From contig DKCG01000024.1 of assembly GCA_002449145.1 (NCBI GenBank), positions 20,759 to 84,758 on the forward strand: DNA of 64,000 nt, written 5' to 3'. Source of the stretch: Christensenella sp. UBA6880. Lineage in GTDB: Bacteria > Bacillota > Clostridia > Christensenellales > CAG-917. Of the stretch, positions 1-15,000 are shown in pieces. The notes under the pieces were generated by a model. That model did not search any database and was not told the DNA's origin. It saw only the letters and a list, made by a program, of their open reading frames with translations. The translations under genes were made by a program, and so were the position numbers. Position 1 is the first letter of the stretch, and every line of letters begins with the position of its first letter.

Positions 1-29
1 GCCAAAGGCACATAAATACGGAGAGTAAG

Positions 30-3000
30 ATGAGAAGTACAAGGATAGGACAAAACAAACTGAAAAAGTGTATGAAGTTGACTGCGAGCGGATTGCTGCT
101 TGCGGTGATGTTTGTCCTCGTCTTTGCCGGCACGCTCTCCGGTGCTTTCGGCATTGAAAATTCCCTTCAACAAAACGGCATAATTGAAAATAACGTTGCA
201 AGTGCGGATGCAGCAATTAATTCGAGTACGATAACTCTTTCTAGCTATTTTAATCCAACTGTTACGACGCTTAATATTACCAATAACGTCTCTAATTATT
301 ATGCTAGTCGCGGTAAACTTTACACAACCAGTAATAGCAATTGCGATAATGCGGTTGGAACATGGTCAAATACAAGTTGGTATATGGGTGGTGGTGGCAA
401 TCATTCTGGAACCGACTATGCGCATTGCTGGTTTGATTTTGATTTGGGCGATTTTTATACTCTTAGTGACAGTGCTACAATATCTGTAAAAATTGGGTCG
501 GTGTCGCGTTCAAATATGGACGGTTTTATTGTTGCTATAAACAGTAGCTCGACGGAATTTGCACAGTATAGCACGAGTAATGGGGAAAAAGCGTATGACA
601 ATGATGTGAAAAAAAATGACAACTGTGATAAGACTTCAGAAAATCCTTCGAATGGTGCGAGCATCACACACACTGTAAAAGGGCGCTATGTGAGAATTTA
701 TTTGGTGACATATGATTATGCGTTTATTTCTAGTGGATATGGACAATTAAAATTGACCAATGTTAGCATAATTCTCACGCGTACGCTTAAAACATATTCT
801 GTCACTTACGACAAAAACGCAAGCGATTCAACGGGAACAGTGAGTAATACAAGTCACAAATTTATGGCCGCTTCCAACATCTCGTCGAATTTCTATGTCG
901 GAAACAGACAGTATTTCACCGAGTGGAACACAAGTGCAGACGGCAACGGCATTCATATGGGAATCGGGGCTAGTACGGGAACTTCCGTTGCTGCAAACAC
1001 TTTCGGAAACGTCGTAAAGGCAAATCTTGCAGCGGGAAATACAACAACCACGCTGTACGCTCAATACACGGGAATTTCATTTGTTTTCAATCGACAGAAT
1101 TATTCGATTTACAATAATGAAGTGTTGCAAGTGTTGCAAGGAAAGAGCGGATATTTGACATCTACTGTCGATTCGTCCTATACAACAACCATAACGTACA
1201 AAGATTCAAGCAATTCGACAATTTCGGAGCCGACTTCAATAGGTGTTTATTCTGCGACAATCACGGTTACGAAAGACGGAAAAACAAGAGGTTCCGTCAC
1301 GTTGCCTTTTGAGATTATCGAAGGCGATTTCGGAAAACTTGACGGCGCAAGCGGAAAATGGGGAAGTTTGTCCAACCCATACGTCATAAAAAACGCTACG
1401 CATTTGAAAAACTTGTCGCGTATTGTCAACAGTGACACACCAGGCACGCAAACGGCACTCAACAGTATTGTCGGAAGTGATGGCGGCGCGGTTACGGCAG
1501 ACAAAGTCGTTGCAGTGGATAATAAATTTGCAAACTGCTATTTTGTCATTTCTGCAGATATAGGATCGGCAAGCGCGCCTGTGTCGCTTACGCCAATCGG
1601 TAACAATGCAAGTAACTATTTTGCAGGTACAATTTACGGTGGAAGTCTTAATAATGTAAATGCTCGTAATTTGAGGACAATATATTTGAATATCCAACAG
1701 AGCGGCGTGAATAACGTTGGATTGTTCGGATATGCAAGCGGTGCGAACATATCTTACATAAAGATAGCCGGTTCGATTTTCGGTGGCGCTTACACCGGCG
1801 GTGTTGTCGGATATGCTGACGGCGTGGCGATTTCACACGTTGTGAACGAGGCGTTTGTCAGAGGTACAAGTGTAGCTTCAAATAGCGAAATATCGGCAAG
1901 CGGTGTGTTTGTCGGCGGTATTGCAGGTTTTACGCACGGAAGTGCGCCGGTTTCTTATTGTTATAATTCCGGTTACGTTTCGGCTTTGACGGAAAGCGGC
2001 AATTATTTGTCCAATTCTAATTTCGTTGGCGGTATCGTCGGATATGCACGAACAGAGGTTTCATATTGCGCAAATATTTACGATTCTTCTATCACATTTG
2101 ATTCGTCCGAAGCAAGAAGCGCACGAATCGAAGGCAACGATTATTTGGGCGGTATTGTAGGAAATTCGTCAAGCACGATTAAGTATTGCTACGATGTGCA
2201 AGGGCAGCGCAAATATCGCTACAACACGGGTCGTATCGGCGCAATCACCGGCTCTGGCGGTACGGTTGAAAATTCGTGGGTAGTAAACGAGTCGACTGCG
2301 GAAACAACGGCTTCAAATCCGAACGCCGTTGTCAGTACGTTAGGAAAAAAACTTGTGACAAGTTTCGCAGTTACCCCGATTGTCATAAACAGCGGTGAAA
2401 CGGAAGTGACTTGGACGGACATTTTGAGCCAAAATATCAATGGCTTCAAGATTTCTACGAGCGTTGCAAGCGGCTATTATCTCAAACTTTCGAACAACAA
2501 CGGCAACGGCGTGCTTCCGTATAAGGTCGGCAACGGTTATACGGCGCAAAACAGCACGAGTTCAACCGCAATTACGCAAGGCAATATAAGTTGTGATGTA
2601 TATTATAATGCTACAACTTCAAATGATATATATGTGCAAGTCGAAGCGATAAACCCAAACACGGATAGCAAAACATACAATGCAAACGCACAGCAAATCG
2701 GAAGCTTTGCATTGCCGACAGGCTATGAAACACTCGCAACGTTCTATTTCGACCGCGACGACAACGGCAATCCAACAGGCACGCCGTTATTAAGCAAAAC
2801 AAATGCAGGCACATACGCCGTTATTTCAGATGTGAAAATTAAAGTCGGCAATGTAACATACGTTGTCGGTCGGAAACAGGCGAATTGGACAATCACGCCT
2901 TTGTATTTGCGTGTGTCGAATGCAACTTTCAATTACGGTGTAAACGTTGAGAAACAACTGCAAAACAACATCGTTATATCTGCAACAAGCGGTGGTACAG

Positions 3001-6000
3001 CATTGACAAGTCATCCGTTCAGCGTTGTTATAGATTCGAGCGCTTACAATTTTTATAAATCTATAACTTCAGGTCAAAACACGTTTGCGATTACAAGTGA
3101 TAAGATTACCGTTAAAAGCGGTGATAATATTGTCACTGGAAACTTTGTCATATCGGGCTTCGAAGTCGTCATAAAAGAAAGCGATTTCGGCGTTGAAAAC
3201 AGTGGAATTAACGGAAACAATATCGATAACAACAAATGGGGCAGTCGGAACAATCCGTACATAATTCGCACGTTCATACAACTTGACAAATTGTCGAGCA
3301 TTGTGCGCAACGGCGGTGCAGTCAACAGTATAAAAACAGGACTATATGAGTATGTCACCGCAACTGACAAAACGTACGCAGGCGCATATTTCAAACTCGC
3401 CGTTTCATTGTCGGCAGGTAATATTACGCCTATCGGCACGAATACGGCGGTATTTTCGGGATTCTTCGACGGCAACAATAAAACGTTGAGCGGAATCAAC
3501 ATCAACAAGGCGGGCAGTTACGTCGGCCTTTTCGGCTATACGAGCGGCGCAACCATTCAAAACCTCACGATTTCGGGGGCGGTGAAAGGCTCGAAGTACG
3601 TCGGTGGCGTTGTGGGTTACGCGCTCAACACGACGATTTACAACGTAACCAACAACGCAACCGTAACCGCAAGATATTCGGTGGATAAAGATTTGTCAAC
3701 GAGTATCAGACAATACGACGGCGGCAACCAAACGAACGAGGGTTTCGATAAGGTGTTTGACGGAAAGACGAGTACGAAGTTCTGCGGCACGCAATCGGGT
3801 ATGAGTTTCGTTGCGGATTTGAGAAGCAGGTTGGCGATTTCGGGCTTTGCAATCACAAACGCAAACGACACGGAAAGCAATTCAAACAGACGCCCGAAAA
3901 AGATTCAAATTTGGGGTTCTAACACTGAAAATAATTGGCCGTCCGATAGCCCTAACGATAAGGGAAACGCGGGCGCGTGGCCTGCGCTCTACAATTATAA
4001 AAACTGGAATCTCGTATTTTCCCTCGATACGAGCAATTTCTCTTCAAGGAACTATGAGAGAGTCGAGTTCGCTTTTGACGGAAACAAAACTTACAAATAC
4101 AGATACTACTGGGTTTATATCATAAGCGCGGGCGGCAGTATTCAGTTTTCCGAGTTCGATTTCTTGGCAGCAGGCGAGGACGTAGGCGGCGTTGTCGGCT
4201 ACGCTTCGGGTACGAGCGGAAACGGCACGGTCATTTCAAACGTCAAAAACAACGCAAGCGTTACGGGCAGTAACTATACGGGCGGTCTCGTCGGCAGAGC
4301 AAGCGGCAATTTTGCAATCATCGATTCGTCAAACGCGGGCGGCATTATGGGCTTCGACGGCGTTGCGGGCGTGCTCGGCGCAATGACGAACAATGCTAAC
4401 GTCACGATTACGAGTTGCCACAACAGCGGAACGGTGTCGAGCAGTCCCGAATCCAACGGCGTTGCGGGTATCATCGGTCATACGGAATCGGCTTCAAACA
4501 GATTGGTCGTTCAAGGCTGTAAAAACAATGCTGCCATAACGGGCGACAGAAACGTCGGCGGCATAGGCGGACGTATCGAAACCACGAGAAACGCAAAAGA
4601 CTCGTTGGTTTTTGCAAACTGCTACAACGACGGCAGTATCGCCGCAACAACGTACGGCACGGTGGGCGGCATTGCCGGTTATTTCTTTGCCAACGGAACG
4701 TCGATAGCGGACGTTGCGACGATTTCGTATTGCTTCAGTTCGGGCGCGGTTTCGTCCAACAGCACCGCTTCCGACAAGAATATCGGCGGTATCGTCGGCA
4801 ATCCGAGGGCAAGCACGTTGACTTCCACGCGCGTGTATAACTGCTATACGACCAACACGACTTATGCGATTTCGGGCACGGCAAACGCAACTATCGACAA
4901 CACCAACTACGTCATTGCAAGCGGCGCATCCGCACCGTCCACGACGAACGGCGGTAAATACTTGGTGTATAACTCTGCGCTCACTTTCAAACCCGCAATT
5001 ATCGAAGATGGTTCGGAAACGCCGTTCGATAGTTGGACTGTGATTGCGGAATACGTTAACGCAACCGTAAACGGCGAAGTCGTCAGATTGTTCAACGACA
5101 TCAACGGATTTATGGTGTCGGGCGACGTCGCGCCGAGTTCGAGTCAATACTTCCTTTCAAGAAAAGGCGTGTCGAGTTCGGAATATCTCACGCCGAGCAA
5201 GGTTGAAAACGGCAATCCCACGAACGCCGCAGACAGAAGCAATACCGCGACGTTTACCGTTACCGCGTGGTACGGCGCAAACGCAAATAGCAATATTCAG
5301 TGCACGATAAGCACAGTCACGATAAACGATTCAAAAAACAATATTTACAACGGTCAACAGCAAGGCTTTGCAAGAAGCGCGGTGAGCAATCCGAACACCA
5401 ACAATAGCGTATACGGCGTCGTGTTCGACTACTTGCTTACTTCGCCGTCCGAGCATTTCGTCAAGACGTTTGCATTCGATTCCAACGGCAACCTTACCGA
5501 AAGCGGAAGCAATCCGTATCAAGTGGGCGCGTATAATACGACCGTATTCGTAAAAATCGGCGACGTTATCGTCGGTAAGAGAGTAAACAGAGTTTTTGAA
5601 ATCGCGCAAGAAACGATTAACGTCGCGTGGGAATGGACGGACGGCAAACAATCGACTCTGTTCAGCCGTATCGGCACGGGCGACGGCATTCAGTTCGTAT
5701 ACAACAAAGCGGAACAAGGTTTGGGTTCGGTGACGTTCGCTTACAATCAAAACTTGTTCTATACGGCGGCGGAATATATGTTTACCTCAAGCGGTAATTT
5801 GAAGTATACGAACGCAAGCAGCAACGCGTATTCCCGTACGTACACGCTGAACGACACGAGAAACTTTAAGATTCATTCGACGAATACCAACGCGGATTTG
5901 TCGGGTACGACGGTTACGTTCGAGTGGATTATCCGCAGAAACAAACTCACAATCGAAAATAGGTGGGTGAGAGAGGACTTCGGAAAAGACTCGACGATTT

Positions 6001-9000
6001 ATACCTTTGAATACAACGCGGCACATCAAGGCTTGCTCGCGACGGACGGTATAACTTATATCGTCGAAAACGATACGGCGGGTAAGTCGCACGAGATTTA
6101 TTCGTGGGTTTTGTATACCGATAATCACGCGAACACCATAAACGTCGGCAGATATTCTCGCAGTATTTATCTTAACGATCAGACCAACTACGTGATTGCT
6201 TACACAAATTCGTACGTCGGAAACAGCACTGCCAAACTTTCGAGCAGCAAGGGCGTGAGCGTAAACGATACGCAGTCTTCCGTGATGTATTCGTGGCAGA
6301 TTCTCGCATACAACATACTCGACAACTTTAATTCGGATTCGAGCAAGACGAAAGTATGGTTCGGCGCAAACACGGACGTTATCGTCGGCAATCAGTTGAC
6401 TTCCGTCATTTCGGGGGCGACGAGAGACGGCAATAGCGTGAGCGTAGACTATTATCCGTTGCAATACGCTCAAAGCGGCGTGCAACAAGTGCTTGTCTAC
6501 GGTCAAAATACGACGGAAGTTCAGCACTATTTGCCCAAAAACTTTATTGTTTACGTTCAGTACAACGACGGCACGATTGCACGACTCGTCAGCGGCAACG
6601 AATACACGCTGTCCGACCTCAAAGCACCCACAGCCGCAAATCCCGCGCCTATAAACACGAGCGTGACGGCAAGCGGTCAAGGCAACTTCGCGGGCGACCT
6701 CAGCAAATATTATACGGTTTTGTACAGCGATTTCGGCTGGAAGTCGGGCAAGAATCCCAACTCGGCAAACTGGGGCACTGCGGACAATCCCTACGTCATC
6801 GACAGACCCGAATATTTGCTCAGACTCAGCCAAATCGTAAACGGCAAGGACAAGGCGTGGAACTCTATTGCAAACACCGCATACTGCTATGCGCCGCAAT
6901 CCACCGCAACCGCGCAAAACGCAACTTATAAGGGCGCGCACTTCCTCGTGACCGCAAATATCGATATGTCGGATTACGTCAGCACGGACGGATTGACCAA
7001 CTTCTTGCCCGTGGGCGACGGTTCGGCAAACGGCGAACGCCTGTTCTCGGCTACGTTCGACGGCGGTAATAATGAGATTAAATATATATATAATATCGGT
7101 TATTTCGTAAATAAAGCGAATCCGAGCGGCGAAGAAAAGTACGATTACGTCGGCCTTTTCGGCTATATCGACGGCGCGACGGTCAAGAACTTGACGGTTA
7201 CGAGCGAGCGCAGTATTTCCTTCACCGTGGGCGACGTGACGTATAAGGGCGGCGTAAACGGCAGAGATTACGTCGGCGGCATAGTCGGCAAAGCGGTGGA
7301 TTCCACCCTCGAAGAAGTCGTATTGAGATACGGCGATTGCGTGTACGGCAACGATTACGTCGGCGGCGTGGTCGGCTTTGCGAAAAACACGACGATTGCG
7401 AACTCGGGCAAGATTTTCAACGCGAGCGTGAGCGGCAGATTCTACGTCGGCGGTATCGCGGGCGAGTGGCAAGTTTACGACAAATCTCAACTCGGATTGA
7501 ACAATCAACAGAGCCTTACGCCTATCGACAGCAGCAGCGTAAGCGGCGCGAAGTACGTCGGCGGTCTCGTCGGCTGGCTGGATTTGTCGAATTGTTCGGG
7601 AAGCGTAACCTTTACGCCGCAATACGACAACGGCACGAGCAAAACTCTCGAAGTTAAGGGCACGGAATACGTCGGCGCGCTGTTCGGCACGCTCGTAGGC
7701 AACGGATACCGTCAAACCGCAAACAGCACTGGCTTGACTTCAATCGTCATCGAATCGAGCAAAGTGGGCAACGTTACGCTAAAACCCGTGCCATACACGG
7801 ACGGAAATTCGACTTATTTGCCCAAAGTTGTGGGCGGACTCGTCGGATTTATCGAGAGCGCGGCACTCGTTTTCGGCACGAGTTGGAACACAAGCAATAT
7901 CAAATTCGAGTTTGACAAGACTTCGACGTCGTTCCTCGGCGGCGTGGTCGGCGTTATGAGCAAAAATTCGACAATCGAAATGTTCGTCTTGACCAAAAAC
8001 GACGGCTCGCAACTAACCGCAGTCGACGGAAAAATCACGGCGAATACGCAGTTCGGACACGTGGGTTCGCCGAGTTCGAGCAACTACAACGCAGGCAGTT
8101 TCGTCGGCGGTATCGTGGGCTACGTTTCCTCGCAAGCGGGCTCGTTCTGGCGCGAGGGTACGACCGTTTTCGGCAACGCGGTTCAATTTGAAAACACGGC
8201 AAACATTTACGCAACGGGCTTTGTCGGCGGCATTTTCGGCGCGCTCGGAAATATTGCGCTCTCGAAGATAGAGCAGAGCATAGGCGCAGTTTACGACGAA
8301 ATATCCGTTGCGCAAAATCAAGATAACAGAACTAATATTCTTCAAAAAATCCTCGTTGGCGGCGTTCGCGAAGGCTTGTCCGGCTCAACGCTCGGCATTG
8401 CGCCGACCACCGACAGCGACTACGTTTCGGGCGCAAACGGCAAACTCAGAAACATCGCAAGCGTACAAGTGACCAAATCGAACGGCATTGGCGGCGAATA
8501 CGTCGGCGGTATCGTTGGCTACAGCGGCGCAAACGTGCGTCTTGTGCTTCGCAACAAACCGCAAACGGGCGATATTGACGTGAGCGCGCTAAACGTGTAC
8601 AGCGGCGGCGCAAACGTGGCGATTGCGGGAAGTTATGCGGGCGGTATCGCAGGTTTCATCGACAATCTCGAACACGAATTGCAATATATCGTCGTTCAAG
8701 CCAAGTTTACGGACTCGAACGCCACGAGAGTGGGCGGTCTTATCGGCGAAATGATGAGCGGCGCGATTGACGGTTGCGTGGTCGTGAGCGCAATGGCGGT
8801 AGGCGAGAGTATATCCTTTGACACGGACAACTTCCAAGGCAAGGAATACGTCGGCGGTCTTGTTGGCAGAACGGAAAACGCAAGCATAAGAAACAGCCTT
8901 GCAACGGGATTCAACCTTCAAAGCACGTCTATCACCAAAGGCGGCGTGCTCGGCGGCGGTACGAACCCGACAATCGAGGCAAGTTGGACGTTCTACATCG

Positions 9001-12000
9001 CTCGCGAGGGCGCGACTTATTCCACAATCAGCGCAAACGAATACGGCAAATATATCCTCGTCGACAAGGACACCATAACGTCAAACGGCTCGTCTTATCC
9101 GTATTTTGAAAAACTCTGCGCTTTTGCAGGCATTGCAAACACGGCGACGGAAGGTGCTGTCGGCGTACTCGAATTTGCCCTCAACGTTCCCACGCAAAGA
9201 CAACTTGCATTCTACGACGCGAGCGGAAGCGACAGTGTTACGACCAACGGCGGAGAATCAGGCGATTTTGAAAGCATAAACGGCGTATTGACAATCAAAC
9301 TCGATATGGAAACGGGTACGAGCATGCAAGTGTGCCTTATCCCGATAGAGTTTGTCAACGTGCCGAAACACTATGCAAACGACGACGAGAGAATATCTAT
9401 TGTAGAGGGCAGATACAAAAAGCCGTCCGACTCGTCAAGATATATTGTTCAAGTGCAAGACGCTCACTTTGATGTGGGTGTGACAAACCAAGTGGACAGA
9501 ATCCAAGCACTTGTGTATTTTGACTGGAACAACGACGGGCATGCCACGCTTGTCGGCGAAAGCGGCACCGCAAGCGAAAAAACCGGCGATTATAACGCTT
9601 CTTTCCAACCGGGCGACGACCCTGCTTCGCCGTTAACCATAAGCAATCAGAAAGAGTGGAACGATTTTGCGTACAGCATCTATTCGGGCGCAAACGACTA
9701 TGCAGGCAAATACGTCAAGTTGCTCACCGACGACATCGTCATCGACAACAGCGCACACTACGGCACGGCGAGCGGCACCGTTCCGCTGAATTTCAGCACG
9801 ACTTGTACGCCAAACAATAACAGCGATGACAGCAAGAACGCCACGTCGAATTTAGGCTACAATTTTGCAGGCAACATTTCGCAAGGCAGCAGCAAAGTCG
9901 AAAAGATATACTTTGGCACAAGCAAGAATTTGAGTGCAAAAACGCCGTCTTTCAAAGGCCACTTTGACGGCAACGGACACACGATTGAGATTCGATATAC
10001 AAGCGGCGGTCATCACCGCATAAGCGTGTTTCCGAATGCGTCGAATGCTACTTTCCAAAATTTGACCATAAAAGGCAGTATTAAAGCAGGAACAAACAAA
10101 GACAATTCCGGTTATGACATTGCGGCATTTGTCGGCAAGCCGTTTGGCGCAATCACGTTTGAAAACTGCACGGCGGCGGTCGACATTCAGGGTTTGCGTG
10201 TTATTGCAGGCTTTGCAGGATGCAGTACGAAAAATGCGCCTATTACTTTTATCGGATGTGTCAATAAAGGTGATATTCATTCGTTTGAATGGTCTACTTG
10301 GACAAGAGGCGGAACACAAACGTTGGGCAACCAGTATGACTACGCATATGGTACAGGTGGATTTGTTGCCTATGCAAGTAGTAACATAAACTTTGAAAGT
10401 TGTCTTAACACAGGTGATATTACCGGAGGTTCCAAAATAGGCGGACTTGTAGGCAGAGTCACAAACGAAAATAAAAATAAAACTATTCTAACAATAAATA
10501 ACTGCGCAAATATGGGTAGGATTTATTCCGAAGAGTATAATCCATATAATGCAGATAATGAAACTAATAAATCCGGTAACGTTTGGTCAAAGGCAGGGGG
10601 ACTTGTTGGGGAAGTTGACTACTATACAGAAATGTCAATGTATGCAAGTTACAATACCGGCGAAGTACGTGCAATAGGAAATGTTGCGGGTGGTTTGGTA
10701 GGTATCATAGGTACTATTCCAGGCGGCGATTCAGATAATAAAGCAGGTTACACAGAAACACAATACTACTCAACAATTGCATACTGCTATAATACTGGCG
10801 AAGTTAAAGTCGGTAATGTAGAATGGGGTGGCATTACAATGTATGTTCCGGATCAAATCGGCGGTAGCGGCGTTAATTTTAACGGATCTAATGCCGGCGG
10901 TATAATAGGAACAACAGGAGGCGTAAAAGTTTCGTATTGCTACAATGCAGGCAAAATTACTGGACTTGGCGGTGTCGGTTATATTACAACTTGGCAGGCA
11001 AGAAACGGTGGTATCATAGGTGAATTGACATCTCACAACAATAGCAATGTTGGAAGCGTGAAAAACATTGGATATGCATACGTTAGAAATTGTTATAACG
11101 TCGGTGTAATCGAATTAAAAGAAAGTAAAAAAAGCGCAACCCGTTATAGTGCGGATATTATCGGTTATATCCAAGGGAATGCAGGTGACCATTCAGAAAT
11201 TAAAAACTGTTACGGCGTTGCAAATAACATAATTAACTATACGGACGGTAAAGGTAATCCCGCATATTATTCGGGCGTAAACAAAGCCGGAGGTGGTGAC
11301 AATACATCGTATGTTGCAGGTATTACGCTCAATTCTCGTTCGGATTTGACTGCTATTATGCAATCGGACGGAACGGTAAAACCGAAAGCATATTCCGGCA
11401 CTAACGAGCAAACATTGTGGAATCCGAGCATTAAAACAATCGGTGCGCAAGATTCTACCGCTTACAAAAACGGAACGCTCGGCGGATACGTCTATGTTTA
11501 CGGTTGCTTGCCTCAACTTGCGGTGTTTGCCGTTGACACATACAACGGTTTGAGCATGAACTCGCAAAACTTCGGCAAGGACGAAACCTACGGCGAAGAC
11601 GGAACATACACGGCGCAAGCGGCAGGCGAAAGATTGAGCCCGTACGTCATTCGCGACGGCATAGACCTTTTGGGCGTGCAAACGCTTGTCGGACTCGGCT
11701 ATTCGTTCAAGGGCGAGTACATCGAGTTTGCAAACGGCAAAAACAATATTACTCTCGACCAAAATTTGAGTTCCGACATTGCAAAAGAGATAAAGTTGCC
11801 GACAAAAGTCAGCCAAACCGCTAAGGTCAATGTCGCCGACGGCGCATATAAAGCAAAGTCGGATTTAGGAGAAGAAAACTACACGCATACAGGCAAAAGT
11901 TATCATTTGTTTGCGCAGAGTGCGGTGTGTTCGGGCGACAATAACGCAGGCGTAAACGCTGCCTACGTGAATTGGCTTTCGGAAAATTACTATTACAACG

Positions 12001-15000
12001 GCGATAACGGCAAATATGCAAATAATGCGACGTACAGCGTCCAAAACATGTTCCCGATCGGCAAAAGCAATCGCCCGTTCAGGGGCAGTTTGAGCGGAAA
12101 ACAAAAGGACGGCTCAAACACGATTATAAGCAATCTGCATATATCCGCTCATGCAAATAGCGGCGATACATATGCCGGTTTGTTTGGCAGAACGGAAGAC
12201 GCATATATAGGTTTTGTGGAAATTGGCGGCGCAAGCAAAGTTTGTGCGTATTCTTCGGGCGGAAATCAAATCGCTTCGTCGGGAGCGGTCGTCGGCTATG
12301 CGACAGGAAGCACCGAAGTAGAGCATTGCGCTGTGAACGGAACAACTTCGATCGGGGCTTACGGAAAAAATAAAGGCGAAATCGTCGCAGCGGACAAAAC
12401 CGTTTTTGCGGGCGGTATCGTCGGTATCGCAGATCCTAAACGCAGTGCTTCCTACAGCGCAGGTGCTATGGCGATCATTCGCAACTGCAACGTTTCGACG
12501 ACGGGCAATATCGAGAGCGCAAAAGATTATATCGGCGGCATACTCGGTTACGTCGACGGCTTAAGCAATGCGGAAGGCAAAGGCAACAGCGTTCGCATCG
12601 AAAACTGCAACGTGCAAAACGCGGTCATTCAAGCGGCGGACAGCGCAACCACGTCGAGTTATATCGGCGGCGTGTTAGGATTCGGTTCGCAATACGTTTC
12701 CGCATTCGTCACGGGTTGCTCGGTGGGCGTAGGCGGCAAGGTTGCGATTAAAGGCGAACACAGCCTCGGCGGCATTGCGGGCGGTATGTCCAACGCACAA
12801 GGCGGTTATATCGATTCTTGCACGGTCGGCGGCGGCACGAGCATAACTCGTATAGACCAAGGCGGCGACAAACAAGTTGCCGAAAGCGCGAATCACGGCA
12901 CTGCAATCGGCGGTCTTGTCGGATTTACGCAAAACTCGGCCGACACGGTCAGCCCGCTCACCACGACGTTCAGCGGTACGTCTTCGTTCGGCGGCACGAT
13001 TACGGTGGGCATTGCGGCTACCAACCAATCGCAAGATTCCGACGCGGCAATAAGCTGTATCGGCGGTATCGTGGGCGATATGGGCAGCGGCGCAAACTTC
13101 GCTTCGGGCTCTGTCGTAACGGTCGGCGGTACGATTTCCATTCCGCTTGCGGCGGCAAACGTCGGCGGCGTTGCGGGTCGTACGAACACCGCTACGTTCA
13201 TAGGCAAGTTCGACGTCAGCCCGAATATGAGTACGTCGCACACCGAAAACGTCGGCGGCTTCATCGGCAAGAATATCGGCACGGTGTATATCCTCGCCGA
13301 CAACACCGACAAACTCGTAAACGGACTTAAAGGCACGCAAATTTCAATCGGCGGTACTATCGTCGGCACAAGCGAAGTGGGCGGCTTTATAGGCGTAAAC
13401 AATGCGCAAAGCACTCTCAATATCGGCTCAAACGTCGCAAACGCAAAGCCGTATAAGTCGGGTACGCTCAACATCACCATTTCCGCAAAAGTTATAGGTT
13501 CGGGCGAGAACGTCGGCGAGAACGTCGGCGGTATCGTCGGCAAGAACGAGGGCGCAAGTTCGCTCGGCGCAACCGACTATGCAACCATAGACATCGTCAA
13601 AGGCGTTATTCTGCAAAAGGGCGACATAGAAGGTCAAAAATACGTCGGCGGCATCATCGGTCTCAACCAAGGCTTGCTCACGACCGGCGGCGGCGAGGCA
13701 GACACCGCGATCGGCGGCGCAACGCTCTCGACAGAACAAATAAATTCAATCAAAAATCTTTCCATAACCAACGAAGGCAACGTCAAGGGCGGCGCATTGA
13801 ACGGCACGACATACGAAAACGGCGACTACGTTGGCGGCGTTATCGGATTGCTCGATTCTCCGAGCGCACTCCAAGCCACTGACGAGGGCAAGGGCGCAAT
13901 CGCAGGTACGTTCACCAACAAAGGTACGGTCGAGGGCGGCAGATTCGTCGGCGGCTCGATAGGCTTGGTGGGCAAAAACGTCACGATTACCGCAAAAGAT
14001 ACCGACACGCTATTCGTCAACAGCGGCGAGGTTACGGCGCACGGCTACTTCGCAGGCGGCTCTATCGGCGCGCTCGTCGGCACAATCGAGGGCGTAAGCA
14101 CCGATTATATGATCAACTTCGAGAACGAAGGCAACGTCAACGCGACAGGTTTCGTGGGCGGCTCTATCGGCGTGCTTGCAGGTCCCGTTAAATTTGCGCA
14201 ATTCGTCAACAAATCTAACGGTTTGACGGTCAATGCGGTCAACTCGGTCGGCGGCTCGGTCGGCTACATCGGCTTGCCTTCTATGCTCAAAACCGTGCTC
14301 GATACGCTCGGTATCACAATTTCAAGCGATTACGTTCAAATCGTCAACACGCACTTCGAGGCAAAAGGCAATCTCACCGTCAACGCAAATCAAACCGCAA
14401 TAGACGAAGCAAAAGGCAACGCTTCCGACTCGTCTACGGGGTGGGGCGGCGTTGGCGGCGCAATCGGCGTCATCGGCGCAAACGTTGCAAAGTGGGGCTC
14501 TGACGATAAAGAAAGAAACACCTACTACGCAAACGGCAACGTCGAGGCAAGCGGCATAAACAACGTCGGCGGTATCGTCGGTCTTGTCAACGCAGACAAC
14601 GTCACCATAAGCAATATGCTTGCGCACGGCACGACCGTCAAGGGCGGCGCAAACGTCGGCGGTATCGTCGGCGCAACGACGGGCGCAGGCACGGTTATCA
14701 AGTCGGCATACGCGGTCGAGGGTACGTTCGAAGGCTCGGAAACGGTGGGCGGCATCATAGGTCTTAGCGAATCCGACACCGACGCGAAATCTTCCTACTG
14801 GGTCAAAGGCTATCCCAACGCAACCCTCGCAGGTACGGACGTAGGAAAACTGCAAACGGACCTCGGCAAGTTTGAAACCATAGTCGAGTATGTCGACAGT
14901 CAACCCGTCGTGTTCACCGAAGAATTCTGCACGATGTACACGCCCAAGACCTATTACGACGACTACACCGGCACGCATAAATACGACGGAAAGACCATAA

